Of a stretch of DNA of 64,000 nucleotides, positions 55,599 to 64,000 are shown piece by piece. Under the pieces are notes generated by a model. The model saw nothing but the letters and a program-made list of their open reading frames with translations. It had not been told where the DNA came from and did no database searches. A program made the position numbers and the translations under genes. Origin of the DNA: Bacillus niameyensis (GTDB lineage Bacteria; Bacillota; Bacilli; Bacillales; Bacillaceae_C); NCBI RefSeq assembly GCF_001375535.1, contig NZ_LN831197.1, positions 3,879,586-3,943,585 of the forward strand, read 5' to 3'. Every line of letters starts with the position of its first letter. The first letter of the stretch is position 1.

Positions 55599-55641
55599 CA
55601 AGCATACCTCACATCTGAAAAGAGATCCTTTCAAAAAAGAC

Positions 55642-55687
55642 AAAGGCAAGTTCAGAAAACTAATCCATTTTTCTGAACTTGCCTTTT
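55642..55687 (-). terminator. Long hairpin, probable ferredoxin terminator
   Basis: AAAGGCAAGTTCAGAAAA pairs with TTTTTCTGAACTTGCCTTTT; on the minus strand it is followed by a T-rich run. It lies ~125 bases after the ferredoxin stop, beyond a dispersed repeat copy. Confidence 0.75.
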
Positions 55688-55708
55688 AGGAATATTGGTA
55701 TTTAATCC

Positions 55709-55808
55709 CAGCTCTAGCGCCCAGCGGCTAGCAAACTTCCTGTCCTTTTCCCTGCGATAAGTCAAAGGCCTAAAAGTTTGTACGTCGCTAACCGGGCGCT
55801 TCCGCTTT
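55709..55808. repeat. Dispersed palindromic repeat, copy D (short)
   Basis: AGCTCTAGCGCCCAGCGGCT at the left and GTACGTCGCTAACCGGGCGC plus TTCCGCTTTT at the right match the ends of copies A-C, with a shorter middle. Confidence 0.75.
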
Positions 55809-55810
55809 TA

Positions 55811-56053
55811 TTATTCAGCTGCAGCAAAAAATGCTTTTGCTTTTTCTAAATATTTACTGTCTTCAGGAAGCATGTCCTCTTCATGGTAGATCGCTTCAAC
55901 TGGGCAAACTGCTTGGCATGCTCCACAGTCGATACATAGATCTGGATCGATAAAGTATTGATCATCACCCTCAAGGATGCAGTCTACTGGACAAACTTCC
56001 ACACATTCGCCGAATTTTTCGCCGATGCATGGAGCTACTATTACGTATGACAT
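55811..56053 (-). CDS. Ferredoxin, 7Fe/8Fe type
   Basis: 80 residues. The N-terminal cluster CIGEKFGECVEVCPVDC has the C-x7-C-x3-CP spacing of 7Fe ferredoxins, and CIDCGACQAVCP forms a normal 4Fe-4S site. It differs from the single-cluster B. subtilis Fer. Low-potential electron carrier in the cytoplasm. ATG 56053 after AAAGGTGG; a GTG at 56065 is less likely. Confidence 0.93.
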   Translation of the reverse strand: MSYVIVAPCIGEKFGECVEVCPVDCILEGDDQYFIDPDLCIDCGACQAVCPVEAIYHEEDMLPEDSKYLEKAKAFFAAAE

Positions 56054-56234
56054 AAAAACAACCACCTTTATATTGATATCTCGCGCGATAAAAAGATTGT
56101 ATCGGATGCGGATCGCTATCTAACAAAAATTGAATGCAATAATGATACATTACCAATATAGCAAATCCAAACTTCATTTTCAATTAGTCAATAAAGGAGA
56201 ATCTTCACGAGAAGATGACTATTTCGTGAAAATG

Positions 56235-56294
56235 TTGACAATTTTAATGATTGAAGCATATAATGACATTGATATATGAATATATATACATATA
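56235..56294 (+). promoter_or_regulatory. Sigma-A promoter and operator of the czrA-like gene
   Basis: TTGACA at 56235-56240 and TATAAT at 56259-56264, spacer 18. Just downstream, TATATG-N10-CATATA (56273-56294) forms a dyad suited to an ArsR/SmtB dimer. Confidence 0.75.
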
Positions 56295-56318
56295 ATGAAG
56301 TAGGGGGATTGACAATAA

Positions 56319-56633
56319 GTGGAAAATCTACCAACTGAGCATGATGATCTAGATGAAGAGACGCTTTTTATTGTTTCACAAACGTTCAAAGCATTATCTG
56401 AACCGACTCGTATTCGGATATTACATCTATTATCTGAAAAGGAATATTCCGTTAACCAAATATCTGAAAAATTATCGTTATTACAATCAACGGTATCTCA
56501 TCAGCTACGATTTTTAAAAAATTTACGACTCGTGAAGTATCGGAGAGAAGGAACAACCATTTACTATTCCCATGATGATGATCACGTGATGAATGTTTTA
56601 GAACATACGATTGACCATGCTAGACACACTTGA
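56319..56633 (+). CDS. czrA: ArsR/SmtB family zinc sensor (CzrA-like)
   Basis: 104 residues, winged helix ([40 protein letters not shown]). The alpha-5 metal site is complete: Asp87, His89, His100 and His103, the same spacing as CzrA/SmtB, so it should release DNA on Zn, Co or Cd. No N-terminal CadC cysteines. GTG start after TAGGGGGA. Precedes and probably represses the efflux ATPase gene. Confidence 0.92.
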   Translation: MENLPTEHDDLDEETLFIVSQTFKALSEPTRIRILHLLSEKEYSVNQISEKLSLLQSTVSHQLRFLKNLRLVKYRREGTTIYYSHDDDHVMNVLEHTIDHARHT

Positions 56634-56653
56634 CAATGATTGAGGTGTAAAAA

Positions 56654-58756
56654 GTGGCTGAATATAAATTAAAAGGACTTTCATGCGCGAATTGCGCTAG
56701 GGAAATGGAAGAAGAAATACAACGGCTTGATCACGGAGAAGATGCGAAAATTTTATTTAACTCAAGTAAGCTTGTTGTTTCTGATGAAATATCTTTGCAA
56801 AAAGTAGAAAAAATTCTCTCAAGTGATGGAGCTATGCTTATAAAAGATGAGCATAACGAATCAGCGCATGACCATGCTCATGCCCATGATCATAGTCATG
56901 AGGGTGGAAGGAAACTAATCGTTCTCATTAGCTTGTCAGTTGCTTTATTTGCAAGTGCCATTGTTACAGAACACTACTGGAACGAAATGATTGCCGTCAT
57001 TTTATATGTAGTAGGGGCGGCACTTAGCGGGTATACGACATTTATTAAAGGTGCTAAAAATCTATTTAGATTAAAATTTAATATTGATACACTCATGACG
57101 ATTGCTTTGATTGGTGCTTTCGGAATAGGGGAGTGGAAAGAAGGTACACTAGTCGCCATTTTATTTGGCGTTAATGAGTACCTTGAAGGCCTCGGGATGG
57201 AAAAGGCTCGAAAATCGATGCAAACCTTACTGGAAGTTGCTCCAAAAGAAGCGATTATTATTAATGGACAAACGGAAAAAGTAATCCCGATCAAGGATCT
57301 GTGTGTTGGGGATGTCGTACTCGTTAAATCAGGAGAAAAGATCCCTTCAGATGGTCTAGTTATTGAAGGAAAAAGTTCCGTTAATGAAGCAGCGATCACG
57401 GGCGAAGCATTACCAGTTGATAAGGTTATTGGTGAAGCCGTTTTTGGCGGAAGTATTAATAATGAAGGAGTTCTAAAGGTACAAATTACAAAAGCATATG
57501 AAGATTCTTCATTAGCGAAAATCCTTCATCTAGTGGAGGAAGCTCAAGAATCAAAAACACCAACAGAAAAATTTATTAATCATTTTGCTAAATACTACAC
57601 TCCTGCGATTATGATTATTGCTCTAGTTGTTATGTTTGTCCCTCCGTTATTTGGAGGAGGTTGGGGAGATTGGTTCTATCAAGGCCTTGCAGTTTTAATC
57701 GTCGGTTGTCCTTGTGCGCTTATCATTTCATCTCCGATTGCTTTAATTTCAGGGATAACTAGAAATGCTCGTCATGGCATTCTAATTAAGGGCGGTGCTT
57801 TTCTAGAACAGCTTGGAAAGATTGATACGATTGCCTTTGATAAAACGGGAACATTAACGAAAGGCGAACCACATGTCGAGAAAATGATTTCCTATGAGGA
57901 GGAGTTGTTTTTACGAATCGCAGGTTCAATTGAAAAAACATCTTCCCATCCTTTGGCGAAAGCGGTTATGAAGAAAGTAGAAGACTATTCGATCGAATTA
58001 ATAGAACCATCATCAATTGAAACTATTCCAGGGCAAGGCGTGGAAGCTACTTTAAATGGTGAGAAATATTGGTTAGGAAATGAAAAAAGTATTCAGCATG
58101 AAGCTGCCTCAAAATCGGTGTTAGCTGATATAGAAACATTAAAAGCAGAAGGTTATACACTGGTTATTGTTTCGAATGAAAGTAACGTATTAGGTATGTT
58201 TGGAATTGCTGACGAAATCAGACCGGAGAGTAAAGAAATTGTTTCTGAACTGTATCATGCCGGGATTAAGCGAACAATTATGCTGACAGGCGACCATTCC
58301 AAGACAGCTGAAAAGGTAGCAAATGCAATTGGATTAACTGAGTATTACGCTAGTCTCCTACCCGATATGAAAGTTGAAAAAGTAAAGGAATTAACGAAAA
58401 AGGGCAAAACAGCTATGGTGGGTGACGGTATTAACGATGCTCCAGCCTTAGCGACTGCTGATCTTGGAATTGCAATGGGAAAAGGGACAGATAGTGCGAT
58501 TGAAACTGCTGATATTGTCCTCATGCAAGATCATCTTGGAAAACTTCCATCGGCTATTAAAGTTGCAAAGAGAGTGAATTCCATTATAAAACTCAATATA
58601 TCTCTTGCGCTCGGTTTAAAATTAATTGCTTTATTATTAACAATTCCAGGCTTACTCACTTTATGGATTGCTATTTTATCGGATATGGGTGCAACAATTC
58701 TCGTTACTTTAATCAGTTTGACAGTTCTTGTAGAAAAACGTACATTTAAGATATAG
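56654..58756 (+). CDS. Zn/Cd/Co-exporting P1B-type ATPase
   Basis: 700 residues. N-terminal HMA domain with LSCANCAREME, a His-rich linker (HDHAHAHDHSHEGG), eight membrane helices with the CPC motif (GCPCALIIS), phosphorylation site DKTGTLTKG, the SSHPLAKA motif and GDGINDAPAL hinge. Metal efflux driven by ATP. GTG start after TGAGGTG, 20 bases after the sensor gene, forming a sensor-pump operon as in CadCA-type systems. Confidence 0.94.
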   Translation: MAEYKLKGLSCANCAREMEEEIQRLDHGEDAKILFNSSKLVVSDEISLQKVEKILSSDGAMLIKDEHNESAHDHAHAHDHSHEGGRKLIVLISLSVALFASAIVTEHYWNEMIAVILYVVGAALSGYTTFIKGAKNLFRLKFNIDTLMTIALIGAFGIGEWKEGTLVAILFGVNEYLEGLGMEKARKSMQTLLEVAPKEAIIINGQTEKVIPIKDLCVGDVVLVKSGEKIPSDGLVIEGKSSVNEAAITGEALPVDKVIGEAVFGGSINNEGVLKVQITKAYEDSSLAKILHLVEEAQESKTPTEKFINHFAKYYTPAIMIIALVVMFVPPLFGGGWGDWFYQGLAVLIVGCPCALIISSPIALISGITRNARHGILIKGGAFLEQLGKIDTIAFDKTGTLTKGEPHVEKMISYEEELFLRIAGSIEKTSSHPLAKAVMKKVEDYSIELIEPSSIETIPGQGVEATLNGEKYWLGNEKSIQHEAASKSVLADIETLKAEGYTLVIVSNESNVLGMFGIADEIRPESKEIVSELYHAGIKRTIMLTGDHSKTAEKVANAIGLTEYYASLLPDMKVEKVKELTKKGKTAMVGDGINDAPALATADLGIAMGKGTDSAIETADIVLMQDHLGKLPSAIKVAKRVNSIIKLNISLALGLKLIALLLTIPGLLTLWIAILSDMGATILVTLISLTVLVEKRTFKI

Positions 58757-58770
58757 GGGTTATGAAGTGC

Positions 58771-58834
58771 TGGACTCCTCCACAGATATGGCGAATAAAC
58801 TATACGTGGAGAAGTCTGGCATTTTTGAGTTATT
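58771..58834 (+). terminator. Possible terminator of the efflux operon
   Basis: GACT-C-CTCCAC pairs with GTGGAG-A-AGTC over a ~22-nt loop, followed by GGCATTTTTGAG. Confidence 0.6.
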
Positions 58835-58886
58835 TAGTAAATAATTAAATTGGACAGTGGAGATAAGTTTAAACTATGTAGTGCTT

Positions 58887-58980
58887 TCGTCTAGCTCCGA
58901 CGGACAGACGTCCTAAAGGAGGCGTACATTGACTAGCAAACTTCTAGGCTTTAGTCTAAAGTTGACTAGCCATAGACCTG
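58887..58980. repeat. Diverged dispersed repeat, copy E
   Basis: TCGTCTAGCTCCGACGGACA and a later ACTAGCAAACTTCTAGGC resemble the start of copies A-D. It lies in the 254-base gap before the phoP start; no gene is seen. Confidence 0.5.
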
Positions 58981-59010
58981 CACTTTTTGTTCTGAAAGGA
59001 GGTATTTTTA

Positions 59011-59706
59011 ATGGGGAAAGTTTTAGTTGTGGAAGATGAACCTTCAATTATGACTCTTTTACAATATAATCTGGAAAAAGTAGGATTTGATGTGATAACA
59101 GCTAGTGATGGGATTACTGGATTGGAAATCGCCAGAAATGAAAAACTGGATATCATTATTTTAGACTTGATGCTTCCAGGTATGGATGGAATTGATCTAT
59201 GTAAAACTTTAAGACAAGAAAAAATTAAAACTCCTATTTTAATGCTAACAGCTAGAGATGATGAGCTTGATAAAATACTGGGACTAGAATTGGGCGCCGA
59301 TGATTATATGACGAAGCCATTCAGTCCTAGAGAAGTTATCGCCAGAGTCAAAGCTATTTTACGGAGAGCGACCCCTAGCTTAGATCAAGAAGAACAAACT
59401 GAAAAAGTTATTCAATTTGGTACTGTAAAGATTTATCCCGATGAATACAAAGTGGAACGTTCTGGGGAACTCCTTGATTTAACGCCGAAGGAATTTGAAC
59501 TTTTATTGTATTTAGCTCAACACCAAGGGAAAGTATTAAGCCGTCAACAGTTACTGGATTCAGTGTGGAATTATGATTTTGTCGGGGATTCGCGAATTGT
59601 GGATGTCCATATAAGTAATTTACGAGATAAAATTGAGGATGATACAAAAAAACCTGTTTACATTAAGACAATTAGAGGGTTCGGTTATAAATTGGAGAAA
59701 CTGTGA
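59011..59706 (+). CDS. phoP: Response regulator PhoP
   Basis: 231 residues: receiver with phosphoacceptor Asp52 (IIILDLMLPGMDG) and KPFSPRE, plus an OmpR-type winged helix (LTPKEFELLLYLAQHQGKVLS, SRIVDVHISNLRDKIE). GAAAGGAGG before the ATG. Overlap with phoR and proximity to pstSCA identify it as the phosphate-starvation regulator. Confidence 0.92.
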   Translation: MGKVLVVEDEPSIMTLLQYNLEKVGFDVITASDGITGLEIARNEKLDIIILDLMLPGMDGIDLCKTLRQEKIKTPILMLTARDDELDKILGLELGADDYMTKPFSPREVIARVKAILRRATPSLDQEEQTEKVIQFGTVKIYPDEYKVERSGELLDLTPKEFELLLYLAQHQGKVLSRQQLLDSVWNYDFVGDSRIVDVHISNLRDKIEDDTKKPVYIKTIRGFGYKLEKL

Positions 59707-61478
59707 TGATTCATAAACTTTGGGTTCGTATGACTTTTTATTTTCTTATCCTTATTTCTTTTCTTCTTCTAGTTTCTGGCCTTTTTATGACGGATAAAAT
59801 GAAAGATACATATTACGAATCAAAGAGAGACCACTTAGTGGAAATAGCAATGATAGTATTAAATACTTTAGACGATACATCCCTAGCTTCTAGTGATCTT
59901 GAGGAAAAAATTAGACTGTTGTCTCAATCATTAGATTCCAGAATTACGATCATTCATAGATCAGGTGAAGTATTAGCAGATTCAGAAGATGAGCGGGAGC
60001 AAATGGAGAATCATGCTAAACGTCCTGAGGTGGAGGCGATCTTAAATGATCATGAGGAAGTCGGACTATCCGTCCGTCATAGTGATACTTTAAAAGAGGA
60101 CATGATGTATGTAACAATTCCAGTAAAAAGTGGTAAGGAGATATCCGGTGTTGTTAGAATTTCTCTTTCAATGGAACAAATGAATCTGGCTATACAAGAA
60201 TTATGGAAACGAATAGCTCTTTTTCAAATATCTACTTTTCTCTTAACTGGCTTAGTTGGAATGAAGTTGGCGAAAGGTATTTCAAAGCCTATTGAAGAAA
60301 TGATCGATGTTTCAAAAAAGCTGAATGAAAAAGACTATAGTGTGCGCGTAAATCGGAAATCGAAAGGTGAACTAGGGCAATTAGCTAATTCCATTAATAA
60401 CCTCGCCTCTAATTTAGAAAAGCAATTGGAGGAGATTCAGGAAAATGAGGAGCGCCTTTCTGGTGTTATGACGAATATGACGAGTGGTATTCTGCTCATT
60501 GATTTACAAGGGAAGATCTTATTAGCGAACCCTGCTATGGGGGCTTTATTTTCACGTGACCCAAACACATTAAAAGATAAACATTATTTAGAAGTAGGAA
60601 GAAATTCCGATTTTTCCAGACTGTTAGAACAATGTTTAAAAAATGGTGTTGAACGTCGGAAGGAGATTCAGTTTTTTTATCCAAAGGAACGAATCATCGA
60701 TGCACATATTGCGCCTTATGTATATTTTAATGGGAAAATGAGAGGATTGATTGCGGTACTTCATGATGTAACCGAGGTCCGCAGACTTGAAAGAATGCGC
60801 AGTGAGTTTGTTGCCAATGTGTCTCATGAATTAAAAACCCCCGTGACTTCAGTTAAAGGTTTTACAGAAACTTTACTAGAAGGCGCCATGGATGATCCAA
60901 ATTTGCGTCGTGACTTTTTGCAAATTATTTATAAGGAAAGTGAACGTATACATAGATTAATTAAAGATTTGCTTTACTTATCGCAGATTGAGCATCAAAG
61001 AATGCCGTTGAAAATAGAGAGTTTTTCTTTAGATCAAGCTATTTTAAACACAATAGAATCTGTTCAGAAGGCAGCTGAGAAAAAGCAACAGAAGATACGT
61101 TTTGTTCCTAACAAGGTTGAGACATGGATGGAAGGTGAAAAGGATCGAGTCGAGCAAATTGCACTGAATCTGATCTCGAATGCGATCGCCTATACTCCTG
61201 AGGGTGGGGAAGTTTCGATTAAGACGTGGAAGGAAAAGGACAAAATTTATATACAAGTTTCTGATACAGGGATTGGAATTTCAGCGAATGATCTGCCAAG
61301 AATTTTCGAACGCTTTTATCGAGTCGAAAAAGCTCGATCTCGTAGTTCAGGCGGGACAGGCCTGGGATTGGCCATCGTTAAACATTTGGTTGAATCCCAC
61401 AATGGGACTATTCGAGTAGATAGTACAGAAGGAGAAGGTACAACCTTCCTCATCATCCTTCCTAATAAACAAATATAA
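59706..61478 (+). CDS. phoR: Phosphate sensor histidine kinase PhoR
   Basis: 590 residues: two membrane helices around an extracellular PAS-like region (about 32-155), HAMP (~185-240), cytoplasmic PAS (~250-360), HisKA with His374 (VSHELKTPVTS) and HATPase (NLISNAIAYTPEGG, DTGIGI, GGTGLGLAIVKH). ATG 59706 overlaps the phoP stop. The architecture matches B. subtilis PhoR. Confidence 0.93.
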   Translation: MIHKLWVRMTFYFLILISFLLLVSGLFMTDKMKDTYYESKRDHLVEIAMIVLNTLDDTSLASSDLEEKIRLLSQSLDSRITIIHRSGEVLADSEDEREQMENHAKRPEVEAILNDHEEVGLSVRHSDTLKEDMMYVTIPVKSGKEISGVVRISLSMEQMNLAIQELWKRIALFQISTFLLTGLVGMKLAKGISKPIEEMIDVSKKLNEKDYSVRVNRKSKGELGQLANSINNLASNLEKQLEEIQENEERLSGVMTNMTSGILLIDLQGKILLANPAMGALFSRDPNTLKDKHYLEVGRNSDFSRLLEQCLKNGVERRKEIQFFYPKERIIDAHIAPYVYFNGKMRGLIAVLHDVTEVRRLERMRSEFVANVSHELKTPVTSVKGFTETLLEGAMDDPNLRRDFLQIIYKESERIHRLIKDLLYLSQIEHQRMPLKIESFSLDQAILNTIESVQKAAEKKQQKIRFVPNKVETWMEGEKDRVEQIALNLISNAIAYTPEGGEVSIKTWKEKDKIYIQVSDTGIGISANDLPRIFERFYRVEKARSRSSGGTGLGLAIVKHLVESHNGTIRVDSTEGEGTTFLIILPNKQI

Positions 61479-61488
61479 TTATAGCTTA

Positions 61489-61527
61489 GTGGAGAAAAAC
61501 AATACGTTTTTCTCCATTTCTTTTTGC
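61489..61527 (+). terminator. Rho-independent terminator of phoPR
   Basis: TGGAGAAAAAC pairs with GTTTTTCTCCA and is followed by TTTCTTTTTG. Confidence 0.88.
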
Positions 61528-61586
61528 ATTTTTTCTCGAACTTTGAGCAAAAGCAAACATCCGCCCTAAAATTTCTCGTCTCTTAC

Positions 61587-61651
61587 TTTAGTCGATTTTT
61601 ACAAAAGCTTTACAAAGTATTCAATTAAAATTTATATACCCGCTGTAAGAT
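61587..61651 (+). promoter_or_regulatory. Pho boxes of the pst operon
   Basis: Direct repeats at 11-base intervals: TTTAGT 61587, TTTACA 61598, TTTACA 61609, TTCAAT 61620, TTTATA 61631. The PhoP consensus is TT(A/T/C)ACA every 11 bases, so a tandem PhoP dimer site is clear. A TAAGAT -10 candidate lies at 61646-61651. Confidence 0.88.
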
Positions 61652-61693
61652 AGCCTTGTAAAGAGAAAAAATATATTCATAGGGGGATTTTGG

Positions 61694-62695
61694 ATGAATC
61701 GTAAATTAGTAGTCTGTGCCTGGGCGTTCATAATGATTTTATTCCTAGCTGCATGTGGGAATGGGGATGGATCAGCAACAAATGGGTCTAATTCTGATCC
61801 TGTTAAATCAGATAGTACTGAAGCAACAAGTAAAACTGATGAAGAGAAATTGTCTGGTACAGTCGGTATTGATGGTTCTTCCACGGTATTTCCGATTATG
61901 GAAGCTATATCAGAAGAATATTTAGGGAAGGAACCAGATGTTAAGGCTCCAGTTGGCGTATCTGGTACAGGGGGAGGATTTAAAAAATTTATTGCTGGTG
62001 AAACTGATATTAGCAATGCTTCTCGCCCTATAAAAGATGAAGAAATCGAAAAGCTAGAGGCTGCAAAAACGAACTATACTGAATTTGCCATAGCCTATGA
62101 CGGTCTGTCAGTTGTTATTAATAAGGATAATGATTTCGTTGATCATTTAACTTTGGAAGAATTGAAAAAGATGTGGACAGAAAGCGGAAATGTTAAAACA
62201 TGGGCAGATGTCCGTGAAGGATGGCCGGAAGAACCGATCTCTTTCTATAGTCCTGGTACAGATTCGGGAACATATGATTACTGGAATGAAGTTATTTTGG
62301 AAGATGAACAAATGAGAAAAGATGCTGTTCTTTCAGAAGATGATAATGTTCTTGTACAAGGTGTTATGGGAGATAAAGGTGGAATGGCGTTCTTCGGATA
62401 TGCTTATTATTACGAAAATCAAGATAATTTGAAAGTCGTTCCAATTGTAAATAGTAAGGGCGACGCGGTACAACCAAGTAATGAAACGATTATGAATGGG
62501 GAATACGAACCACTATCTCGACCACTTTATATTTATGTTCGTAATGATTCACTACAAGGAAAACCCCATGTTTATGACTATGTTAAATTTGCACTTGAAA
62601 ATGGCGGACCGCTAGCGGAAGAAGTTGGTTATATTAGCCTAAATCAAGATGAATATAATGAAGCATTAGAAAAATTAGAAGAAATCGTTCAATAG
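61694..62695 (+). CDS. pstS: Phosphate-binding lipoprotein PstS
   Basis: 333 residues. Lipobox LAACGNG at about residue 18, Ser/Thr-rich linker, then a PBP domain with the phosphate-binding GIDGSSTVFPIMEAISEEY and GTGGGFKKFIAGETDISNASR motifs and SPGTDSGTYDYW. Captures phosphate for the PstABC importer. ATG after ATAGGGGGATT. Confidence 0.96.
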   Translation: MNRKLVVCAWAFIMILFLAACGNGDGSATNGSNSDPVKSDSTEATSKTDEEKLSGTVGIDGSSTVFPIMEAISEEYLGKEPDVKAPVGVSGTGGGFKKFIAGETDISNASRPIKDEEIEKLEAAKTNYTEFAIAYDGLSVVINKDNDFVDHLTLEELKKMWTESGNVKTWADVREGWPEEPISFYSPGTDSGTYDYWNEVILEDEQMRKDAVLSEDDNVLVQGVMGDKGGMAFFGYAYYYENQDNLKVVPIVNSKGDAVQPSNETIMNGEYEPLSRPLYIYVRNDSLQGKPHVYDYVKFALENGGPLAEEVGYISLNQDEYNEALEKLEEIVQ

Positions 62696-62745
62696 GAACG
62701 ATTCTTTTCTCTAAAATGTTCAATTTTTAAGGTGGTGAAACTGTC

Positions 62746-63693
62746 ATGGATGGGAATACTGAAAAAATATCTATCAGTAGCCTGATTGAAAAAGGCAAGG
62801 TAAAGAGACGCTTTCAACGCCGACTAATTGAAAAATCAATTCCCGTGTTGCTGTTTATGATGGCCATTCTATCAATTTTCACAACGATTGGAATTGTTGC
62901 CACTTTGCTTGTCGAGACGTTTACGTTTTTTCAAAGAGTCGAATTTCTTCACTTTCTAACGAGTAAGGAATGGTTTCCTTTTTTTGAAAGTGATCCACAA
63001 TACGGGATCATATCCCTTATATCAGGAACGATGCTTGTTACGGTGATTGCGATGGCTGTTGCGATTCCAATTGGCTTGGCTGCTGCTATTTATTTAAGTG
63101 AGTACGCAAGTGAACGTGTAAGAAAGATTGTAAAGCCAGTTCTTGAAGTATTAGCGGGCATCCCAACTATTGTATATGGATTCTTCGCTTTGACATTTGT
63201 TACACCTGTTTTGCAAAAGATCATTCCCGATTTGAATTTTTTCAATGCATTAAGCCCGGGAATTGTCGTCGGAATTATGATAGTTCCCATGATTGCTTCA
63301 TTATCGGAAGAGGCGATGGGGGCTGTACCGAATTCTATAAGAGAAGGTGCTTTAGCTCAGGGATCAACTAAGCTAGAGGTAACAATTAAGGTTGTTTTGC
63401 CAGCAGCATTATCAGGTATAGTCGCATCTTTTGTCCTTGCTATTTCACGAGCGATTGGCGAAACGATGATTGTAACTATTGCTGGGGGTTCTAGACCGAA
63501 TTTGACATTAGACCCAACCGAAACGATTCAAACGATGACAGCTTACATTGTCCAAGTCAGCCTTGGAGATGCGACCTATGGTTCCACGATTTACTATAGC
63601 ATTTATGCGGTGGGAATGACTCTCTTTCTTTTTACTTTCATAATGAACCTATTTGCTCAATGGATTTCGAAACGTTTTAGGGAGGTTTACTAA
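62746..63693 (+). CDS. pstC: Phosphate ABC transporter permease PstC
   Basis: 315 residues, six membrane helices. PstC signatures: AIYLSEYASERVRKIVKPVLEVLAGIPTIVYGF and the EAA-type loop (REGALAQGSTKLEVTIKVVLPAALSGI). AAGGTGGTG before ATG. Its stop overlaps the pstA start by one base. Confidence 0.95.
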   Translation: MDGNTEKISISSLIEKGKVKRRFQRRLIEKSIPVLLFMMAILSIFTTIGIVATLLVETFTFFQRVEFLHFLTSKEWFPFFESDPQYGIISLISGTMLVTVIAMAVAIPIGLAAAIYLSEYASERVRKIVKPVLEVLAGIPTIVYGFFALTFVTPVLQKIIPDLNFFNALSPGIVVGIMIVPMIASLSEEAMGAVPNSIREGALAQGSTKLEVTIKVVLPAALSGIVASFVLAISRAIGETMIVTIAGGSRPNLTLDPTETIQTMTAYIVQVSLGDATYGSTIYYSIYAVGMTLFLFTFIMNLFAQWISKRFREVY

Positions 63694-64000
63694 TGAAGGT
63701 AATCGATCATCAAACCGTAAAGAACCGCATTGAAAAGCGGCTTTGGATTAATAGATTGCTAAAATGGTTGTTTGGACTCGCAACTGGTTTATCGTTACTC
63801 GTATTAATTATATTGATTTATCGGATTGTCACACAAGGCTGGAGTTATCTGGATTTTGACTTTTTTACAAGCTTTGCTTCGCGTAAGCCGGAACAGGCTG
63901 GTATTAAAGCTGCCATATTCGGGACCATTTGGTTAATTGCTGTAACGGCTCCCGTGTCAATCATTCTTGGTGTTGGTTGTGCTATTTATCTCGAATTTTA
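63693..64000 (+). CDS. pstA: Phosphate ABC transporter permease PstA, 5' part
   Basis: About 102 residues visible before the window ends. Begins MKVIDHQTVKNRIEKRLWIN with a first membrane helix (LATGLSLLVLIILIYRIVTQG) and then AAIFGTIWLIAVTAPVSIILG. GGGAGG lies about 8 bases upstream. Position after pstC identifies it. Confidence 0.92.
   Translation, partial: MKVIDHQTVKNRIEKRLWINRLLKWLFGLATGLSLLVLIILIYRIVTQGWSYLDFDFFTSFASRKPEQAGIKAAIFGTIWLIAVTAPVSIILGVGCAIYLEF

Noticed and set aside
55403-55612. Minus-strand protein-coding frame across the end of the tandem array
   Set aside because: It is repeat sequence read in shifting frames, with no ribosome binding site and a period not divisible by three.
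1-64000. tRNA, rRNA, prophage or complete insertion sequence
   Set aside because: No tRNA-like cloverleaf, rRNA core sequence, transposase or phage structural gene was recognised anywhere in the window.

Overview
The window is from a low-GC, flagellated, spore-forming member of the Bacillaceae; I cannot name the species. Three things point there. First, the gene order flaG-fliD-fliS-fliT-hpf-secA-prfB-cccB-ftsE-ftsX-ctpB-minJ follows Bacillus subtilis, with insertions. Second, family-typical controls are present: a SAM-I (S-box) leader, the prfB programmed frameshift, Pho boxes, and CsoR and CzrA sensors. Third, an Sda-like sporulation checkpoint peptide is encoded. No rRNA, tRNA, CRISPR array, complete IS element or prophage was seen.

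Bases 1-16,400 form a signalling region: two DoxX-type membrane proteins (one cut by the window edge), a DUF2269 membrane protein, three chemoreceptors, a WHH-type HNH nuclease next to a YjfB-like motility protein, a diguanylate cyclase, an Sda-like peptide overlapping it, a GAF-EAL phosphodiesterase, a NarL-type regulator with its kinase, and a truncated globin. A two-gene cassette (unknown 111-residue protein plus Cache chemoreceptor) occurs twice, at 4449-6598 and 13689-15809, and brackets the c-di-GMP and two-component genes. Near-identical Crp/Fnr palindromes precede the DUF2269 and globin genes, which suggests oxygen or redox control.

Bases 16,400-25,440 are accessory: a Nudix hydrolase, a secreted protein, an SDR-type enzyme, a Gfo/Idh/MocA oxidoreductase with an aldo/keto reductase and a frameshifted second oxidoreductase copy, a GGDEF-EAL protein, and several dispersed palindromic repeats. 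Bases 25,500-30,550 hold the flagellar cap genes behind a sigma-D-like promoter, a Cys-rich possible spore-surface protein and hpf. A gamma-glutamyltransferase with two chromate-transporter halves precedes secA and prfB.

Bases 37,600-51,400 hold a cytochrome c lipoprotein, ftsEX with a coiled-coil M23 hydrolase, a candidate small RNA, cardiolipin synthase, a TlpA thioredoxin pair, a SAM-riboswitch-led metY-hom segment, ctpB, minJ and bdbDC. The bdbDC and csoR promoters share a CsoR-like operator.

From 53,520 to 55,600 lies a highly uniform tandem array of about 40 copies of a 52-bp palindromic unit. After it come a 7Fe-type ferredoxin, a CzrA-like repressor with a Zn/Cd/Co P-type ATPase, and phoP-phoR-pstS-pstC-pstA (pstA cut by the edge), with a clear run of Pho boxes before pstS. 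All products were assigned by reading motifs; no database search was run.
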